Positions 1 to 8,001 are shown, numbered from the stretch's first letter. The stretch is 64,000 nt of DNA from Ectopseudomonas guguanensis (GCF_900104265.1 NZ_FNJJ01000007.1:62131-126130), one strand, 5' to 3'. A program made the numbers and translations. The notes: a model not told the origin generated them from the sequence alone.

Positions 1-155
1 TTCTCGATCAGACGATCGGAGCCACCTTCGGCGACGCGGTTTTCGATCAGACGGTCGGAGCCACCTTCGGCGACTACAGGTTGGGCGGAGGAAGCGGCGA
101 ATACGTTGGCTGCCAGTACGGAGAAAGCGAAGCTGAGGATGAGTTGGCGTTTCAT
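1..155 (-). CDS. Secreted protein with tandem VAEGGSDR repeats, C-terminus outside window
   Basis: The reading frame on the minus strand starts with ATG at 155 and runs off the left edge. Its first 20 or so residues (MKRQLILSFAFSVLAANVFA) form a clean Sec signal peptide ending in an AxA-type site. The mature part begins SSAQP and then repeats a 13-residue unit, VAEGGSDRLIENR, about twice before the edge; the repeat is also visible in DNA as a 39-base period. Small exported repeat proteins of this style occur in pseudomonads as hypothetical proteins, and I know of no established function. Location in the periplasm or outside the cell is inferred from the signal peptide. The coding call is firm; the role is open. 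Confidence 0.75.
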   Translation of the reverse strand, partial: MKRQLILSFAFSVLAANVFAASSAQPVVAEGGSDRLIENRVAEGGSDRLIE

Positions 156-441
156 GATTTTGGTGCTCCAGGGGGGGGTGGTTGGGTCTGGAGCAGATGT
201 TACGCACTGGATTTTCTGGGAGAACTTCATTGGCTTGATGGTGAAAATCGATGCGCCTGATAGCTGGCGAAAGCCCCACGGTAGAGGGCTTCCCGCTGTT
301 TGAAGAGGCGCACCGTCAACGTTGCACAGGCTGCGCCGGACGTGATCGGACCACCGGCACATCGACGGCAGCGATAGTGATTCTGCCCCCGCGCGGCCTG
401 AGCTATGATGCGCGCCCCTCGACTCCCCTTGGCGGGTCATC

Positions 442-1185
442 ATGTCCGGCAACGCCCTCTATACCGATCTTTCAGGCTATTACGACCTGATGTGTGCGGA
501 CATCGACTACGCCGCGCAGAGCCACTGCGTGCACCGCCTGCAGCAACTGTTCGGCAACGGCGGCAAGCGCCATCTCGACCTAGCCTGCGGCACCGGTCCG
601 CACGTGCGCCATTTTCTCGATGCCGGCTACGCCAGCAGCGGCCTGGACATCAACCAGCCCATGCTCGACCGCGCCGCCCAGCGCTGCCCCGAGGCACGCT
701 TCGCCCGGCAGGACATGTGCGGTTTTCAGGTCGACGAGCCGCTGGATCTGATCACCTGTTTTCTCTACTCCATCCACTACAGCGCCAGCATCGAGCGGCT
801 CAAGGCCTGTATCGCCAGCGTGCATCGTGCCCTGGTGCCGGGCGGGGTGTTCTGCTTCAACGCCGTGGACAAGCAGCGCATCGACAACGCTTCGTTCGTA
901 TCCCACAGCGCGCAGCATGGCGAAGGGCACTTCCGCTTCAGCTCCGGCTGGTACTACCGCGGTGACGGCGAACAGCAGGCGCTGCGCCTGCGCATCGAAC
1001 GCACCCTGGGCGAGCAGAGCGAGATCTGGCACGACGAGCATCCGATGGTGGCGGTGAGCTTCGCCGAGTTGCAGACCCTGCTGGCGCCGTACTTCGAAGT
1101 GCAGGTGCTGGAGCACGACTATCAGCGCTTGGCGCAGTGGGATGCCAGCTCCGGCAACGCGCTGTTCGCCTGCAGCAAACGCTGA
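442..1185 (+). CDS. Class I SAM-dependent methyltransferase
   Basis: A 247-residue cytoplasmic protein with a Rossmann-type methyltransferase fold. Motif I (LDLACGTGPHVRHFL, about residues 46-60) binds S-adenosylmethionine, an acidic residue follows at the end of strand 2 (GLDIN), and a motif resembling post-I/II (PLDLITCF) follows at about residue 100. The C-terminal half has the DUF-type extension seen in small-molecule methyltransferases of the Methyltransf_25/11 group. The ATG at 442 follows a short untranslated stretch with no strong Shine-Dalgarno. It stands alone, with more than 100 bases before the next gene. Substrate cannot be told from the sequence. Confidence 0.85.
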   Translation: MSGNALYTDLSGYYDLMCADIDYAAQSHCVHRLQQLFGNGGKRHLDLACGTGPHVRHFLDAGYASSGLDINQPMLDRAAQRCPEARFARQDMCGFQVDEPLDLITCFLYSIHYSASIERLKACIASVHRALVPGGVFCFNAVDKQRIDNASFVSHSAQHGEGHFRFSSGWYYRGDGEQQALRLRIERTLGEQSEIWHDEHPMVAVSFAELQTLLAPYFEVQVLEHDYQRLAQWDASSGNALFACSKR

Positions 1186-1309
1186 GCCGGATGCGGCTGT
1201 GCTGGCTAACGCTGTGCTGGCAAAAGGTGCGTTTAAGTAACTATTCTCATTTGCCAAAGCATCATTCTTGCTTATCATTCCGCCACTTTTGCCGGGGGAG
1301 GCTGGAGTG

Positions 1310-2323
1310 ATGCAAGAGCTGTCGCTGGCAGCTAATCCATTGACCGAGCTGCTGGCCGTCGTGATCAGGCAGTTTCAGGGGCTTTTCGACCTCAACGGGC
1401 GTATCGGCCTGGTCTTCATCCTGCTTTCCTACAGCGTGGCCTATCTGCTTTATCGCCGGCGTCGCGTGAGCAGCGGTATTGCATCGTTCTGGCAGTTCAT
1501 CGGTGGGCGCCAGGTGCTGCTGCATCCCTCGGCGCTGCTCGACTACCGCTACTACTTCGTCCGTGCACTGCTGCGCGTGCTGCTGATCGTGCCGGTTATC
1601 GGCCTGGTCGACCCCTACTTGCTGCATTCGGCCGACTACATGGCTTTCTTCACCAACCTCTGGGGCGCCCGGCCGCAACTGGGTGAGAACCTTGGCCTGA
1701 GCCTGCTCTACGGCCTGGGCGTGTTCCTGATCAACGACTTCGCCAGCTACTGGACGCACCGCGCCTTCCACTCGCGCTGGCTGTGGGAGTTCCACAAGGT
1801 TCACCACGTCGCACCCGTACTGGTGCCGCTTACCGCCAGTCGTGTGCATGTCGTGGAAAAACTCGCCGACAGCCTGCTGACGCTGGTACTGCTGGGCGCC
1901 TACTCCGGGACGTTCTGGTACCTGTGCGGCGGCGAGATCAGCCGCTACACGCTGTTCGGCGTGACCTACCTGGTGTTCATCTTCAACTGCCTGGCGGCCA
2001 ACCTGCGCCACACGCACATCTGGCTCTCCTTCGGGCCCAGGCTGGAACACCTGCTCAACAGTCCGGCGCAGCATCAGATCCACCACAGTGATGCCCCGCA
2101 CCACTTCCACAAGAACTTCGGCACCAACCTGTCGATCTGGGACTGGATGTTCGGCACCCTCTACACCACCACGCACACCCCGGAGCCGCTCAGCTTCGGC
2201 ACCGCCGAACGCGATGCGCATCGCTACCAGAGCCTGTACAGCCTGATCGTGCTGCCTTTCATCGACACTGCGCGCAAGGCGCTACAGAGCATCGAAGGGC
2301 GAAGCCTGCGCCGCAGGGCGTAA
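1310..2323 (+). CDS. Sterol desaturase / fatty acid hydroxylase family membrane protein
   Basis: An integral membrane di-iron hydroxylase of 337 residues. Several hydrophobic segments surround the histidine clusters typical of this superfamily: HRAFH, then HKVHH, then HQIHH followed by DAPHH near the C-terminus, which together ligate two irons. A TTG at 1268 could extend the frame by 14 residues, but the ATG at 1310 is preceded by GGAG about eight bases upstream and is chosen here. Family members oxidise lipid alkyl chains or sterol-like substrates in the membrane; the actual substrate is unknown. The gene is monocistronic by spacing. Confidence 0.85.
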   Translation: MQELSLAANPLTELLAVVIRQFQGLFDLNGRIGLVFILLSYSVAYLLYRRRRVSSGIASFWQFIGGRQVLLHPSALLDYRYYFVRALLRVLLIVPVIGLVDPYLLHSADYMAFFTNLWGARPQLGENLGLSLLYGLGVFLINDFASYWTHRAFHSRWLWEFHKVHHVAPVLVPLTASRVHVVEKLADSLLTLVLLGAYSGTFWYLCGGEISRYTLFGVTYLVFIFNCLAANLRHTHIWLSFGPRLEHLLNSPAQHQIHHSDAPHHFHKNFGTNLSIWDWMFGTLYTTTHTPEPLSFGTAERDAHRYQSLYSLIVLPFIDTARKALQSIEGRSLRRRA

Positions 2324-2365
2324 CGCGGGTGGCGCCGCGGCCATCCACGCGAAGCCCTCGCATCG

Positions 2366-3067
2366 TCACGCCGGCTGTGCGACGCGTTCGGCCTGCACGG
2401 AGCGTTGCAGTTCTGCCACCAGCGCATCGACCTTGCTCAGCCCCTGCCTGACCGACTCGGCAAGCAGTTCGCCGCCGACTTCCTGACCTTCGATGGCGAT
2501 CTGGTGCACGCGGGTGAGCCCGATGAAACCGAGCGCGGTGATCAGATTCGGCTCCAGATGGTTCATGTGCGCCATCTCGCCACCGGCATCGAAGCCGACA
2601 CCGCCGCGCGCCGTGAGGATCACCACATGGCGTGGCCGGTCGGCCAGCTTGGGCACATAGGGATCGAGCGGGTTGCTGTCGTCCATCTCCACGGTGCGGC
2701 CGGGGCGCACCACCTGATCGATCCACGCCTTGAGCGCGGCGGGCATGCCGAAGTTGTACAGCGGCGTGCCGATCACCAGCACGTCGGCGGCGATCAGTTC
2801 GTCCACCAGGCGATCACTCTCGGCCAGGGTGTCGCGCATCCAGGCCTCACGCTGCGGCTCGGGGGTAAAGGACGAGGCGATCCAGTCATGGCTGATGATC
2901 GATGGCGGGTTCTGGCCGATGTCGCGATAGGTGACGACGTCCTGCGGACGGCGTGCCTGCCACTGGCTGACGAAGCGATGGCTGAGGTTGCGGCTGTGCG
3001 AGCCGTGTTCATCCTTGCCGGCAAGGCCGGGGCGGGCGCTGGCATCGAGATGCAGAATATGGGTCAT
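2366..3067 (-). CDS. azoR: FMN-dependent NADH:quinone oxidoreductase / azoreductase
   Basis: A 233-residue flavodoxin-fold enzyme. The N-terminus (MTHILHLDASARPG) contains the FMN phosphate-binding strand-loop, and GTPLYNFGMPAALKAWID is the signature that packs on the flavin in AzoR/MdaB-like quinone reductases. It reduces quinones or azo compounds with NAD(P)H in two-electron steps, as known for the family. An in-frame upstream start would add 29 residues not typical of the family; the ATG at 3067 has GAGACTC close by. It is transcribed divergently from a LysR regulator 119 bases away, so that regulator is the likely controller (inference). Confidence 0.88.
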   Translation of the reverse strand: MTHILHLDASARPGLAGKDEHGSHSRNLSHRFVSQWQARRPQDVVTYRDIGQNPPSIISHDWIASSFTPEPQREAWMRDTLAESDRLVDELIAADVLVIGTPLYNFGMPAALKAWIDQVVRPGRTVEMDDSNPLDPYVPKLADRPRHVVILTARGGVGFDAGGEMAHMNHLEPNLITALGFIGLTRVHQIAIEGQEVGGELLAESVRQGLSKVDALVAELQRSVQAERVAQPA

Positions 3068-3186
3068 GGCGAGTCTCCTGCTTGAATTTCTATTCATCTG
3101 TGAAAAGCTGCAGGGACAGGCTAAGTTCGCCCATATGTGACGACAAACGATCAATATTTTCTTAAACAGATGAGGAAAATTCAGCT

Positions 3187-4086
3187 ATGAGCCGGCGCAG
3201 ACTACCCCCGCTATCTGCCTTGCGCGCCTTTGAGGCGGCGGCTCGTCATGAGAGCGCCAAGCAGGCCGCGGAGGAACTCTCCGTCACCGCCACGGCGATC
3301 AGCCACCAGATCCGTGCGCTGGAAGAATCCCTCGGCGTCGCACTGTTTCTACGCAAACCCCGCAAGCTGGAACTGACCCTGGCCGGGCGCGAACTGCAGC
3401 AGGTGCTGGAAAGCGCCTTCGACAGCATCGGCGCTGCGGTCGATCGGCTCAGCGCCGCACCGCGCCGGCATGCGGTCACCCTCAGCACCACGCCCGCAGT
3501 GGCAGTGCGCTGGCTGCTGTCCTGGGTCTGCCTGCTGCGCGATTCCCACCCGGATATCGACCTGCGCATTCATGCCTCGCACGAGCCGGTGGCGCTCGAC
3601 GGCGTCACCGCCGATATCGCCATTCGCTACGGCGATGGCCGTTGGCCCGGGCTGGTGGCGGAAAAACTCTTCGACAACACCTTCATTCCGGCCTGCAGCC
3701 CGCTGCTGGGGCTGCACGATGCCGCCGACTTGCCCCGGCACACGCTGATTCACTTTCGCAACCAGGCAGTGATTTCCTCACCCCTCGATTGGGCCGTCTG
3801 GCAGAAGCAGGCCCAGGTGCCGGGGCTGGATGTCGCTGCCGGGTTGGTCTTCTCTGACGAGACCCACGCCGTCTCGGCCGCCGTCGGCGCTCAGGGCGTG
3901 GCGCTGATGAGCCGGCAACTGATCGAGGACGAGCTGACGGCGGGGCGTTTGGTTCAGCCTTTCGGGCCTGAGCTGGAGGGCAAACCGTTCTTTCTGGTGT
4001 ACCCGGAAAGCCGGCGCAATGACCCGAGCATTCAGGCCGTGCGCGAGTGGATTCTGACGGTGCCGGGTGGGATGTGTTCGGTGTGA
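3187..4086 (+). CDS. LysR-family transcriptional regulator
   Basis: A 299-residue LysR-type regulator. The N-terminal winged helix-turn-helix (LSALRAFEAAARHESAKQAA through about residue 65) resembles the GcvA subgroup. The effector-binding domain fills residues 90-295 and contains the IRYGDGRWPGL motif seen in GcvA-type proteins. It is divergent from the azoreductase gene, the usual layout for a LysR protein and its target. The effector is unknown; by analogy with other azoreductase-linked regulators it may respond to electrophiles or quinones, but nothing in the sequence proves this. Confidence 0.9.
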   Translation: MSRRRLPPLSALRAFEAAARHESAKQAAEELSVTATAISHQIRALEESLGVALFLRKPRKLELTLAGRELQQVLESAFDSIGAAVDRLSAAPRRHAVTLSTTPAVAVRWLLSWVCLLRDSHPDIDLRIHASHEPVALDGVTADIAIRYGDGRWPGLVAEKLFDNTFIPACSPLLGLHDAADLPRHTLIHFRNQAVISSPLDWAVWQKQAQVPGLDVAAGLVFSDETHAVSAAVGAQGVALMSRQLIEDELTAGRLVQPFGPELEGKPFFLVYPESRRNDPSIQAVREWILTVPGGMCSV

Positions 4087-4168
4087 CGACTGTTCAAGGG
4101 GCCATAGCCATGGCACCTGCTAAGCATCCGTGCCAAGATTTGCCGGTAAACAAGCGAGAGGTGAGGCC

Positions 4169-4393
4169 ATGGATCTGCAGAAGATCGAGGATGAAGCCCT
4201 GCATCTTTCAAAAAAGGAGCGGGCACAGCCGATCCAGCGTCTGGTCTTGAGTCTGGATGCCCCTTCGGAAGACGAACTGCGCTCAGACTGGTTGCTTGAA
4301 GCACAGCGGCGTGCACAAGAACTTGATAGTGGCTCGATTCAGGCGGTGTCGGGCGACGAGGTCATGAAGAAGGCCAGAGCCCTGATTCGATGA
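4169..4393 (+). CDS. Addiction-module antitoxin (PF09720-like)
   Basis: A 74-residue protein with the pattern of the addiction-module component family: an N-terminal segment DLQKIEDEALHLSKKERAQ, then a LVLSLD motif, then a charged helix ending in KKARALIR. Such antitoxins bind and neutralise RelE/ParE-fold toxins encoded just downstream. A GTG at 4130 in frame would add 13 residues, but ATG 4169 follows GAGAGGTGAGG and is preferred. Its last four bases overlap the ATG of the toxin frame at 4390, the normal coupling of these pairs. The partner is frameshifted, so this antitoxin may be an orphan. Confidence 0.75.
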   Translation: MDLQKIEDEALHLSKKERAQPIQRLVLSLDAPSEDELRSDWLLEAQRRAQELDSGSIQAVSGDEVMKKARALIR

Positions 4394-4684
4394 AGTATTT
4401 TTTCCACCCGGCAGCGGAAGCCGAGTTTCTGGAGTCAGTCGGTTATTACGAATCGAAGGTTCCAGGATTAGGTGGGGCATTAATCAATGAGTTTCAGGCC
4501 TTGGCTACATTGATTGATAAATCACCCCAGCGCCTGGCAGGTTGAACTTGAGCCAGATATTCGCAGCGTCTCCCTTCAACGTTTTCCGCTATCGATCATC
4601 TACCGGCCAAAGCCTGACGGCTTCCAGGTGTTGGCCGTTGCCCATCACCGTCGGCGCCCGCAGTACTGGCTTGGCAGACTTTGA
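4390..4684 (+). pseudogene. RelE/ParE-type toxin, frameshifted
   Basis: The frame opening at ATG 4390 (MKYFFHPAAEAEFLESVGYY) has the classic start of a RelE/ParE toxin but stops at 4543-4545. In the next frame the protein resumes immediately with WQVELEPDIRSVSLQRFP, then SIIYRP, then VAHHRRRPQYWLGRL and a stop at 4682-4684, which is a complete family C-terminus. Deleting one C in the run at about 4533-4534 restores a single frame of about 97 residues, the normal family length. The gene is therefore probably inactive, unless the extra base is a sequencing error or is bypassed by frameshifting. Confidence 0.75.
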
Positions 4685-4837
4685 TGCGTCCTTTGGCTGA
4701 CCGATGCGGCCCATCGCATCGGTTTCGTTGATGCGCGCGTGGGTTTTGGCTGTCACAGAGCCACGGCGAGTGCTTCTGACGATGCGTGAGGGGCGGCAGC
4801 CAGGATGGATTGTCTCGTTCAGCATTTGGCGCAGCGG

Positions 4838-5147
4838 TTATTCGCTATGGAGCTGGCCTGCACGATAGTAGGCATCCCACAGCTTGTTGCGGAATTTGTT
4901 GCTTGGGTCGACGCGCCTTTTCAGCGCGAAGAACGCTTCGGCGCGCGGATAGGCTGCGAGGAACTGCTCACGGCTGGCGTGGATTTGATACGGCAGGTAG
5001 TAGCTGCCCTGGTGGGCGATGGCGAGGTCGATAAGCTGCCTTGTCCAGTTGGCCACGGCGGCGCGCTCGCCGGGCGAGACGCCCTGGCGGTAGGTGAGAG
5101 AGGGGGAACATTCGGGGAAAGCTCCGCGGGGCTGGGTGTGGAGCAGA
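4838..5147 (-). pseudogene. C-terminal remnant of an FAD-binding oxidase
   Basis: Only the last part of a gene survives on the minus strand. The readable frame contains LTYRQGVSPGERAAVANW, then YYLPYQIHASREQFLAAYP, then ALKRRVDPSNKFRNKLWD, which is the end of FAD-linked oxidases of the vanillyl-alcohol-oxidase fold (cholesterol-oxidase or sugar-lactone-oxidase-like). The FAD-binding N-terminal domain is absent; upstream of about 5147 the frame loses similarity. I read it as a decayed gene. The 150 bases between the toxin remnant and this fragment (4685-4837) hold nothing recognisable. Confidence 0.6.
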
Positions 5148-5276
5148 ATTGTAACCTGCGGCCGTGTTCACCCGCCTGCATGCGTGTCAGCGCGACACCG
5201 CCTGCATTGATCAGGAAGAAATCACAGCACCGTTGTCGTAGTTCGTATGCAGCCAACTTGAAAAAGGACAACAGTG

Positions 5277-5804
5277 ATGGATGGGATGTTTTTCGATAAC
5301 GGGCAGGTACTCATCAGAACAGTGACGGTGGGGCTGCTGGCCTATATCTGCCTGGTTGCCTTCCTGCGCCTTTCGGGCAGGCGCACTCTCTCCAAGATGA
5401 ATGCCTTCGATCTGGTCGTGACCGTCGCCCTCGGCTCGACCTTCGCCACTATCTTGCTCAACAAGGATGTTTCCCTGGCTCAGGGCGCGCTGGCTATGGC
5501 TTTGCTGATCGGCCTGCAGTTTATCGTCACCTGGACCAGTGTTCGGGTCGGCTGGGTTCGCCGCCTGGTCACCGGGGAGCCGGCGCTGTTGTTTCACCAT
5601 GGTCAGTTCCTGCGTAGCGCCATGCGGGCTGCCCGCGTTACCGAGGACGAGGTGCGGTCGGCTATTCGCGCTGCGGGAATCGAAACGGTCGCCAATGTGG
5701 CCGCGGTCGTCCTGGAGACCGATGGCTCGTTCAGTGTGGTGAGGGAAGAGCGCAGCGAAGGCGAGTCGAGCCTGGCGCGTGTTGGCAGGCCGGATGCGCC
5801 CTAG
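5277..5804 (+). CDS. DUF421 (YetF/YcaP-like) membrane protein
   Basis: A 175-residue inner-membrane protein. Three hydrophobic segments occupy about residues 8-28, 40-58 and 62-82, with the family motif LRLSGRRTLSKMNAFDLVV between the first two. The C-terminal cytoplasmic part (about 85-165) has EPALLFHHGQFL and the conserved segment ending in VAAVVLETDGSFSV. These are hallmarks of DUF421. The function is not established; YetF-type proteins have been linked to spore and membrane physiology. ATG 5277 follows AAAAAGGACAACAGTG. An imperfect inverted repeat at 5818-5848 just downstream could be a terminator but lacks a T-run. Confidence 0.85.
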   Translation: MDGMFFDNGQVLIRTVTVGLLAYICLVAFLRLSGRRTLSKMNAFDLVVTVALGSTFATILLNKDVSLAQGALAMALLIGLQFIVTWTSVRVGWVRRLVTGEPALLFHHGQFLRSAMRAARVTEDEVRSAIRAAGIETVANVAAVVLETDGSFSVVREERSEGESSLARVGRPDAP

Positions 5805-6053
5805 ACGGGAAACACCCTACCGAGAGCCAGGCCTGGCTCAGGTAGGCTCTGAGCCTGTAGGCATGCGGCGGATCGGCGGCCGAGTCGTCGTGAGTAAAGT
5901 TAACCGGGTTTTGCACGTTGCCATGCTCCGCTAGAGACCGCAGCCGCTGACACTCTGCGCCACGAGCGCCAGCGCCGCTCCATCAACCTGGCCTCGGCCT
6001 GTAGTGCCTCGGGTAACATGGCGTCGCAGCGCATACCGAGCCAGAGGAGCCTT

Positions 6054-6389
6054 ATGTCATCGCCGAAACGAAAACACGCAGGCATCGAGCGCGAGCTGAT
6101 CCGCACCCTGACCTTTGCCTGCGAAACGGCGAAAAGCGAAATCGTCGGCTTCCAGTGGCTGACCCATGAGGTGGACTACGAGCGTTTTCCACAGAGCCTG
6201 CTCGTGACCTGGATGTTCGACAGCGAGGCGAGCAGGGCGCGCTCACTCGCCAGTTCGGACAAGGCGAGAATGCTGGAACTGACGCTGGCCGCTTTCGATG
6301 AAGTGGGCATCAGCGTTTCCAGCATCGCTGAACACGTGGCGTTCTCGGTCGAGCGACCGGCAAGGGGCAAGCGTGGCCAAGGACATTGA
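6054..6389 (+). CDS. Conserved hypothetical protein of pseudomonads
   Basis: A 111-residue soluble protein starting MSSPKRKHAGIERELIRT, with the conserved stretch GFQWLTHEVDYERFPQSL. I recognise it as a conserved Pseudomonas protein sometimes labelled Fis-family regulator in automatic annotations, but no helix-turn-helix of that family is visible, so I do not adopt that name. ATG 6054 has GAGGAG eight bases upstream and is preferred to the upstream in-frame ATG at 6018. It overlaps the next small gene by 17 bases, which implies translational coupling. Confidence 0.75.
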   Translation: MSSPKRKHAGIERELIRTLTFACETAKSEIVGFQWLTHEVDYERFPQSLLVTWMFDSEASRARSLASSDKARMLELTLAAFDEVGISVSSIAEHVAFSVERPARGKRGQGH

Positions 6390-6561
6390 GAGCCCCTGCG
6401 TGTCGCTGTGTCAGCTCAACGGCGAGTTGTGCGTCAGCTGTGGACGCACGCGCGAGGAAATCCGCAAATGGCGGGGCATGAAACGGCCCGAGAAGATGGC
6501 CACCGTGCAGAAGGCCGCGGCGCGGATGAAGGCGATTGCCAGGAAGAAAGGTAAAGGTTAG
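6373..6561 (+). CDS. DUF1289 small cysteine-rich protein
   Basis: A 62-residue protein with the DUF1289 signature: SPCVSLCQLN, then CVSCGRTREEI, then KWRGM. The four cysteines in CxxxC and CxxC spacing suggest a small metal-binding protein (inference). The start is a GTG at 6373 inside the previous gene with an AAGGGGCAAG ribosome-binding region; an in-frame ATG at 6298 would add 25 residues unlike the family. Its position in an overlapping pair with the preceding gene suggests co-expression. Function is unknown. Confidence 0.8.
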   Translation: MAKDIESPCVSLCQLNGELCVSCGRTREEIRKWRGMKRPEKMATVQKAAARMKAIARKKGKG

Positions 6562-6590
6562 TAGGGTGGATGGCGCTTCTTTCATCCACC
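6561..6590. repeat. REP family B palindrome
   Basis: GTAGGGTGGATGGCGCTT followed by the complementary CATCCACC. It lies at the 3' edge of the RAYT gene. Further copies are at 7163-7192, 7213-7242, 7956-7986 and 8588-8614, all within 2 kb of that gene. Confidence 0.85.
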
Positions 6591-7124
6591 ATCGGGTCGC
6601 TCACTCACCATAACCACCCTCGACCTGCTCCGGCACCCCACACCAATCTGCTGGGTAAATGCCTTGCGCCACTGCCCGATGGAATAGGGCCAATCCGCCA
6701 GCCGTGCCACATGGCCGTGTTTGAGCGGGTTGTAGTGGATGTAATCGAAGTGGCGCTGGTAATCGCGTTCGTCACGGATCAGATGTTCCCAGTAGCGCCT
6801 TTGCCAAATACCACGCTCACGCCTGTTCTGTTGGTTGGCGCTTAGCATTTCGGTGGCGGGTAGGCGTTTGCTGAAAGCGAACTTGATGACCTTCCAGCGC
6901 AGGGCGAAGTCGGCGTCGCCAGACGGAAGTGTCCACAGGCAATGCATGTGCTCGGGCAGCACCACCCAGGCATCGATATGGAAGGGGTGACGGGTTTTGG
7001 TGGCGCGCACCGTCTCGCGCAGCAAGTCGATTTCGCGGATCAGCAGATCGCTGGTGCGATCGCGCAGGTTGACGGCGAAGAAGTAGGTGGCGCCAGCCAC
7101 GCGGGCGCGTCGGTAATTGGGCAT
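6582..7124 (-). CDS. REP-associated tyrosine transposase (RAYT)
   Basis: A 180-residue relative of the IS200/IS605 TnpA (Y1_Tnp) family. It has the HUH-type metal-binding pair in LPEHMHCLW (about residues 55-63) and the catalytic tyrosine region RHFDYIHYNPLKHG (about 130-143), with WQRRYWEH between them, a strongly conserved RAYT element. RAYTs nick REP palindromes and are single-copy domesticated transposases. The preferred start is ATG 7124 (MPNYRRAR), not the 39-residue upstream extension, which is REP DNA. REP family B palindromes bracket the gene on both sides and are presumably its substrates (inference). Confidence 0.9.
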   Translation of the reverse strand: MPNYRRARVAGATYFFAVNLRDRTSDLLIREIDLLRETVRATKTRHPFHIDAWVVLPEHMHCLWTLPSGDADFALRWKVIKFAFSKRLPATEMLSANQQNRRERGIWQRRYWEHLIRDERDYQRHFDYIHYNPLKHGHVARLADWPYSIGQWRKAFTQQIGVGCRSRSRVVMVSERPDGG

Positions 7125-7162
7125 TGCGGCTCGTCCTTGAGCGATGGTTGTATCTGAACCAT

Positions 7163-7242
7163 GGTGGACAAGCTTCGCGTTGTCCACCCTACACCCGGTA
7201 TATCGGCGATCCGTAGGGTGGATGACGCTCTTTTCATCCACC
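7163..7242. repeat. REP family B pair (REPIN) upstream of RAYT
   Basis: Two palindromes in opposite orientation: GGTGGACAAG...TTGTCCACCCTAC at 7163-7192, and GTAGGGTGGATGACGCTC...CATCCACC at 7213-7242. The pairing of inverted REPs separated by a short spacer is the REPIN arrangement expected beside a RAYT gene. Confidence 0.8.
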
Positions 7243-7270
7243 GTCAGCGGTCGTCCGGGCTACTCGCTCC

Positions 7271-7438
7271 GTGGCTGAATTCGGGGAACGTTGGTCTGTC
7301 GGTAGTGGGCCAGACGTCAACCATGTCATGGATATCAACCACTACAACGCGCGGGATATGTTTTGTAACCCCATGGCGGAAGGACTATCTGCTGAGGATT
7401 ACATCTTCGAATCCGTTGTGAGCTACATGAGGCGGTAG
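7271..7438 (+). pseudogene. 3' remnant of an unidentified gene
   Basis: A frame opening with GTG at 7271 encodes 55 residues (VAEFGERWSVGSGPDVNHVM, continuing to SVVSYMRR) and stops one base before the ATG of the lipoprotein gene at 7440. It reads like the coding end of a longer protein cut off by the REP-rich DNA upstream. The abrupt start, tight junction with the next gene and protein-like composition support this. The parent family is not recognised. Confidence 0.4.
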
Positions 7439-7439
7439 G

Positions 7440-7952
7440 ATGTTCAGGTTCTTTCTGATTGGTCTGGTACTTCTGGGTAGCGGTTGTGCCAAGGGGCATG
7501 GCAAGCCGATTGCTGCTTTGCATTACGATTCGATTAGCGCTCAAGCAGACGCTCGCTTCTATGATTTGCGGTTCCGCTCGGATGTCGATCTGCTCAATTT
7601 GTTTGGCCCTGGAGAGGGCTTCGTAGGCGGAATGATGTACTGCGCCCTGGACGATGATGTGGATTTCTCGGTCGGGCACTTCATGAAGACGTTGGCCTCT
7701 GGTTTCGTCGAGCGCGATACCCGGCATGAAGGCGGGGATGGCTTTGCATTTGTGGCTGCCTTGTCTTTCAACGAGACCCTCGATGAAGGCACAACTACGC
7801 GAGCATTGGGTGACGAAGCGATTCGTTCGCTGATCGCTAACAAGGGCTCCATTCCCTGCCAGTACGTGGCGACCGTCTATGGCGCCAAACCCTATCACTC
7901 TGGAGCCTTTCAGGTACCCAGCGCCGATATCCGGCGCGAGCTGGACAAGTAG
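7440..7952 (+). CDS. Putative lipoprotein of unknown function
   Basis: A 170-residue protein with a lipoprotein signal sequence: MFRFFLIGLVLLGSGC, lipobox LGSGC with Cys16 as the lipidation site. The residue after Cys is Ala, so outer-membrane sorting is expected. The mature domain has no motif I recognise. Base composition is lower in GC than that of the core genes around it. The gene sits one base downstream of a truncated frame. In type VI effector loci the toxin gene is often followed by a lipoprotein immunity gene, so an orphan immunity protein is one possible reading, but this is a guess from layout only. Confidence 0.65.
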   Translation: MFRFFLIGLVLLGSGCAKGHGKPIAALHYDSISAQADARFYDLRFRSDVDLLNLFGPGEGFVGGMMYCALDDDVDFSVGHFMKTLASGFVERDTRHEGGDGFAFVAALSFNETLDEGTTTRALGDEAIRSLIANKGSIPCQYVATVYGAKPYHSGAFQVPSADIRRELDK

Positions 7953-7955
7953 CAC

Positions 7956-7986
7956 GTAAGGTGGATGACCTTCTGACCATCCACCC
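7956..7986. repeat. REP family B palindrome
   Basis: GTAAGGTGGATGACC...CCATCCACCC between the lipoprotein gene and the convergent Bro-N gene. It may double as a transcription stop for both genes. Confidence 0.7.
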
Positions 7987-8001
7987 TCTGAGTGGCGCTG
8001 G

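Noticed and set aside
1220..1300. Fur-box-like sequence before the sterol-desaturase gene (GCAAATGAGAATAGTTA on the minus strand, and a second GAATGATAAGC-like stretch)
   Set aside because: Left half matches a Fur repeat well, but the right half has too many mismatches. Not strong enough to annotate; Fur footprinting would decide.
6054..6389. Fis-family regulator
   Set aside because: The label is common in automatic annotation of this protein, but no Fis-type helix-turn-helix is visible.
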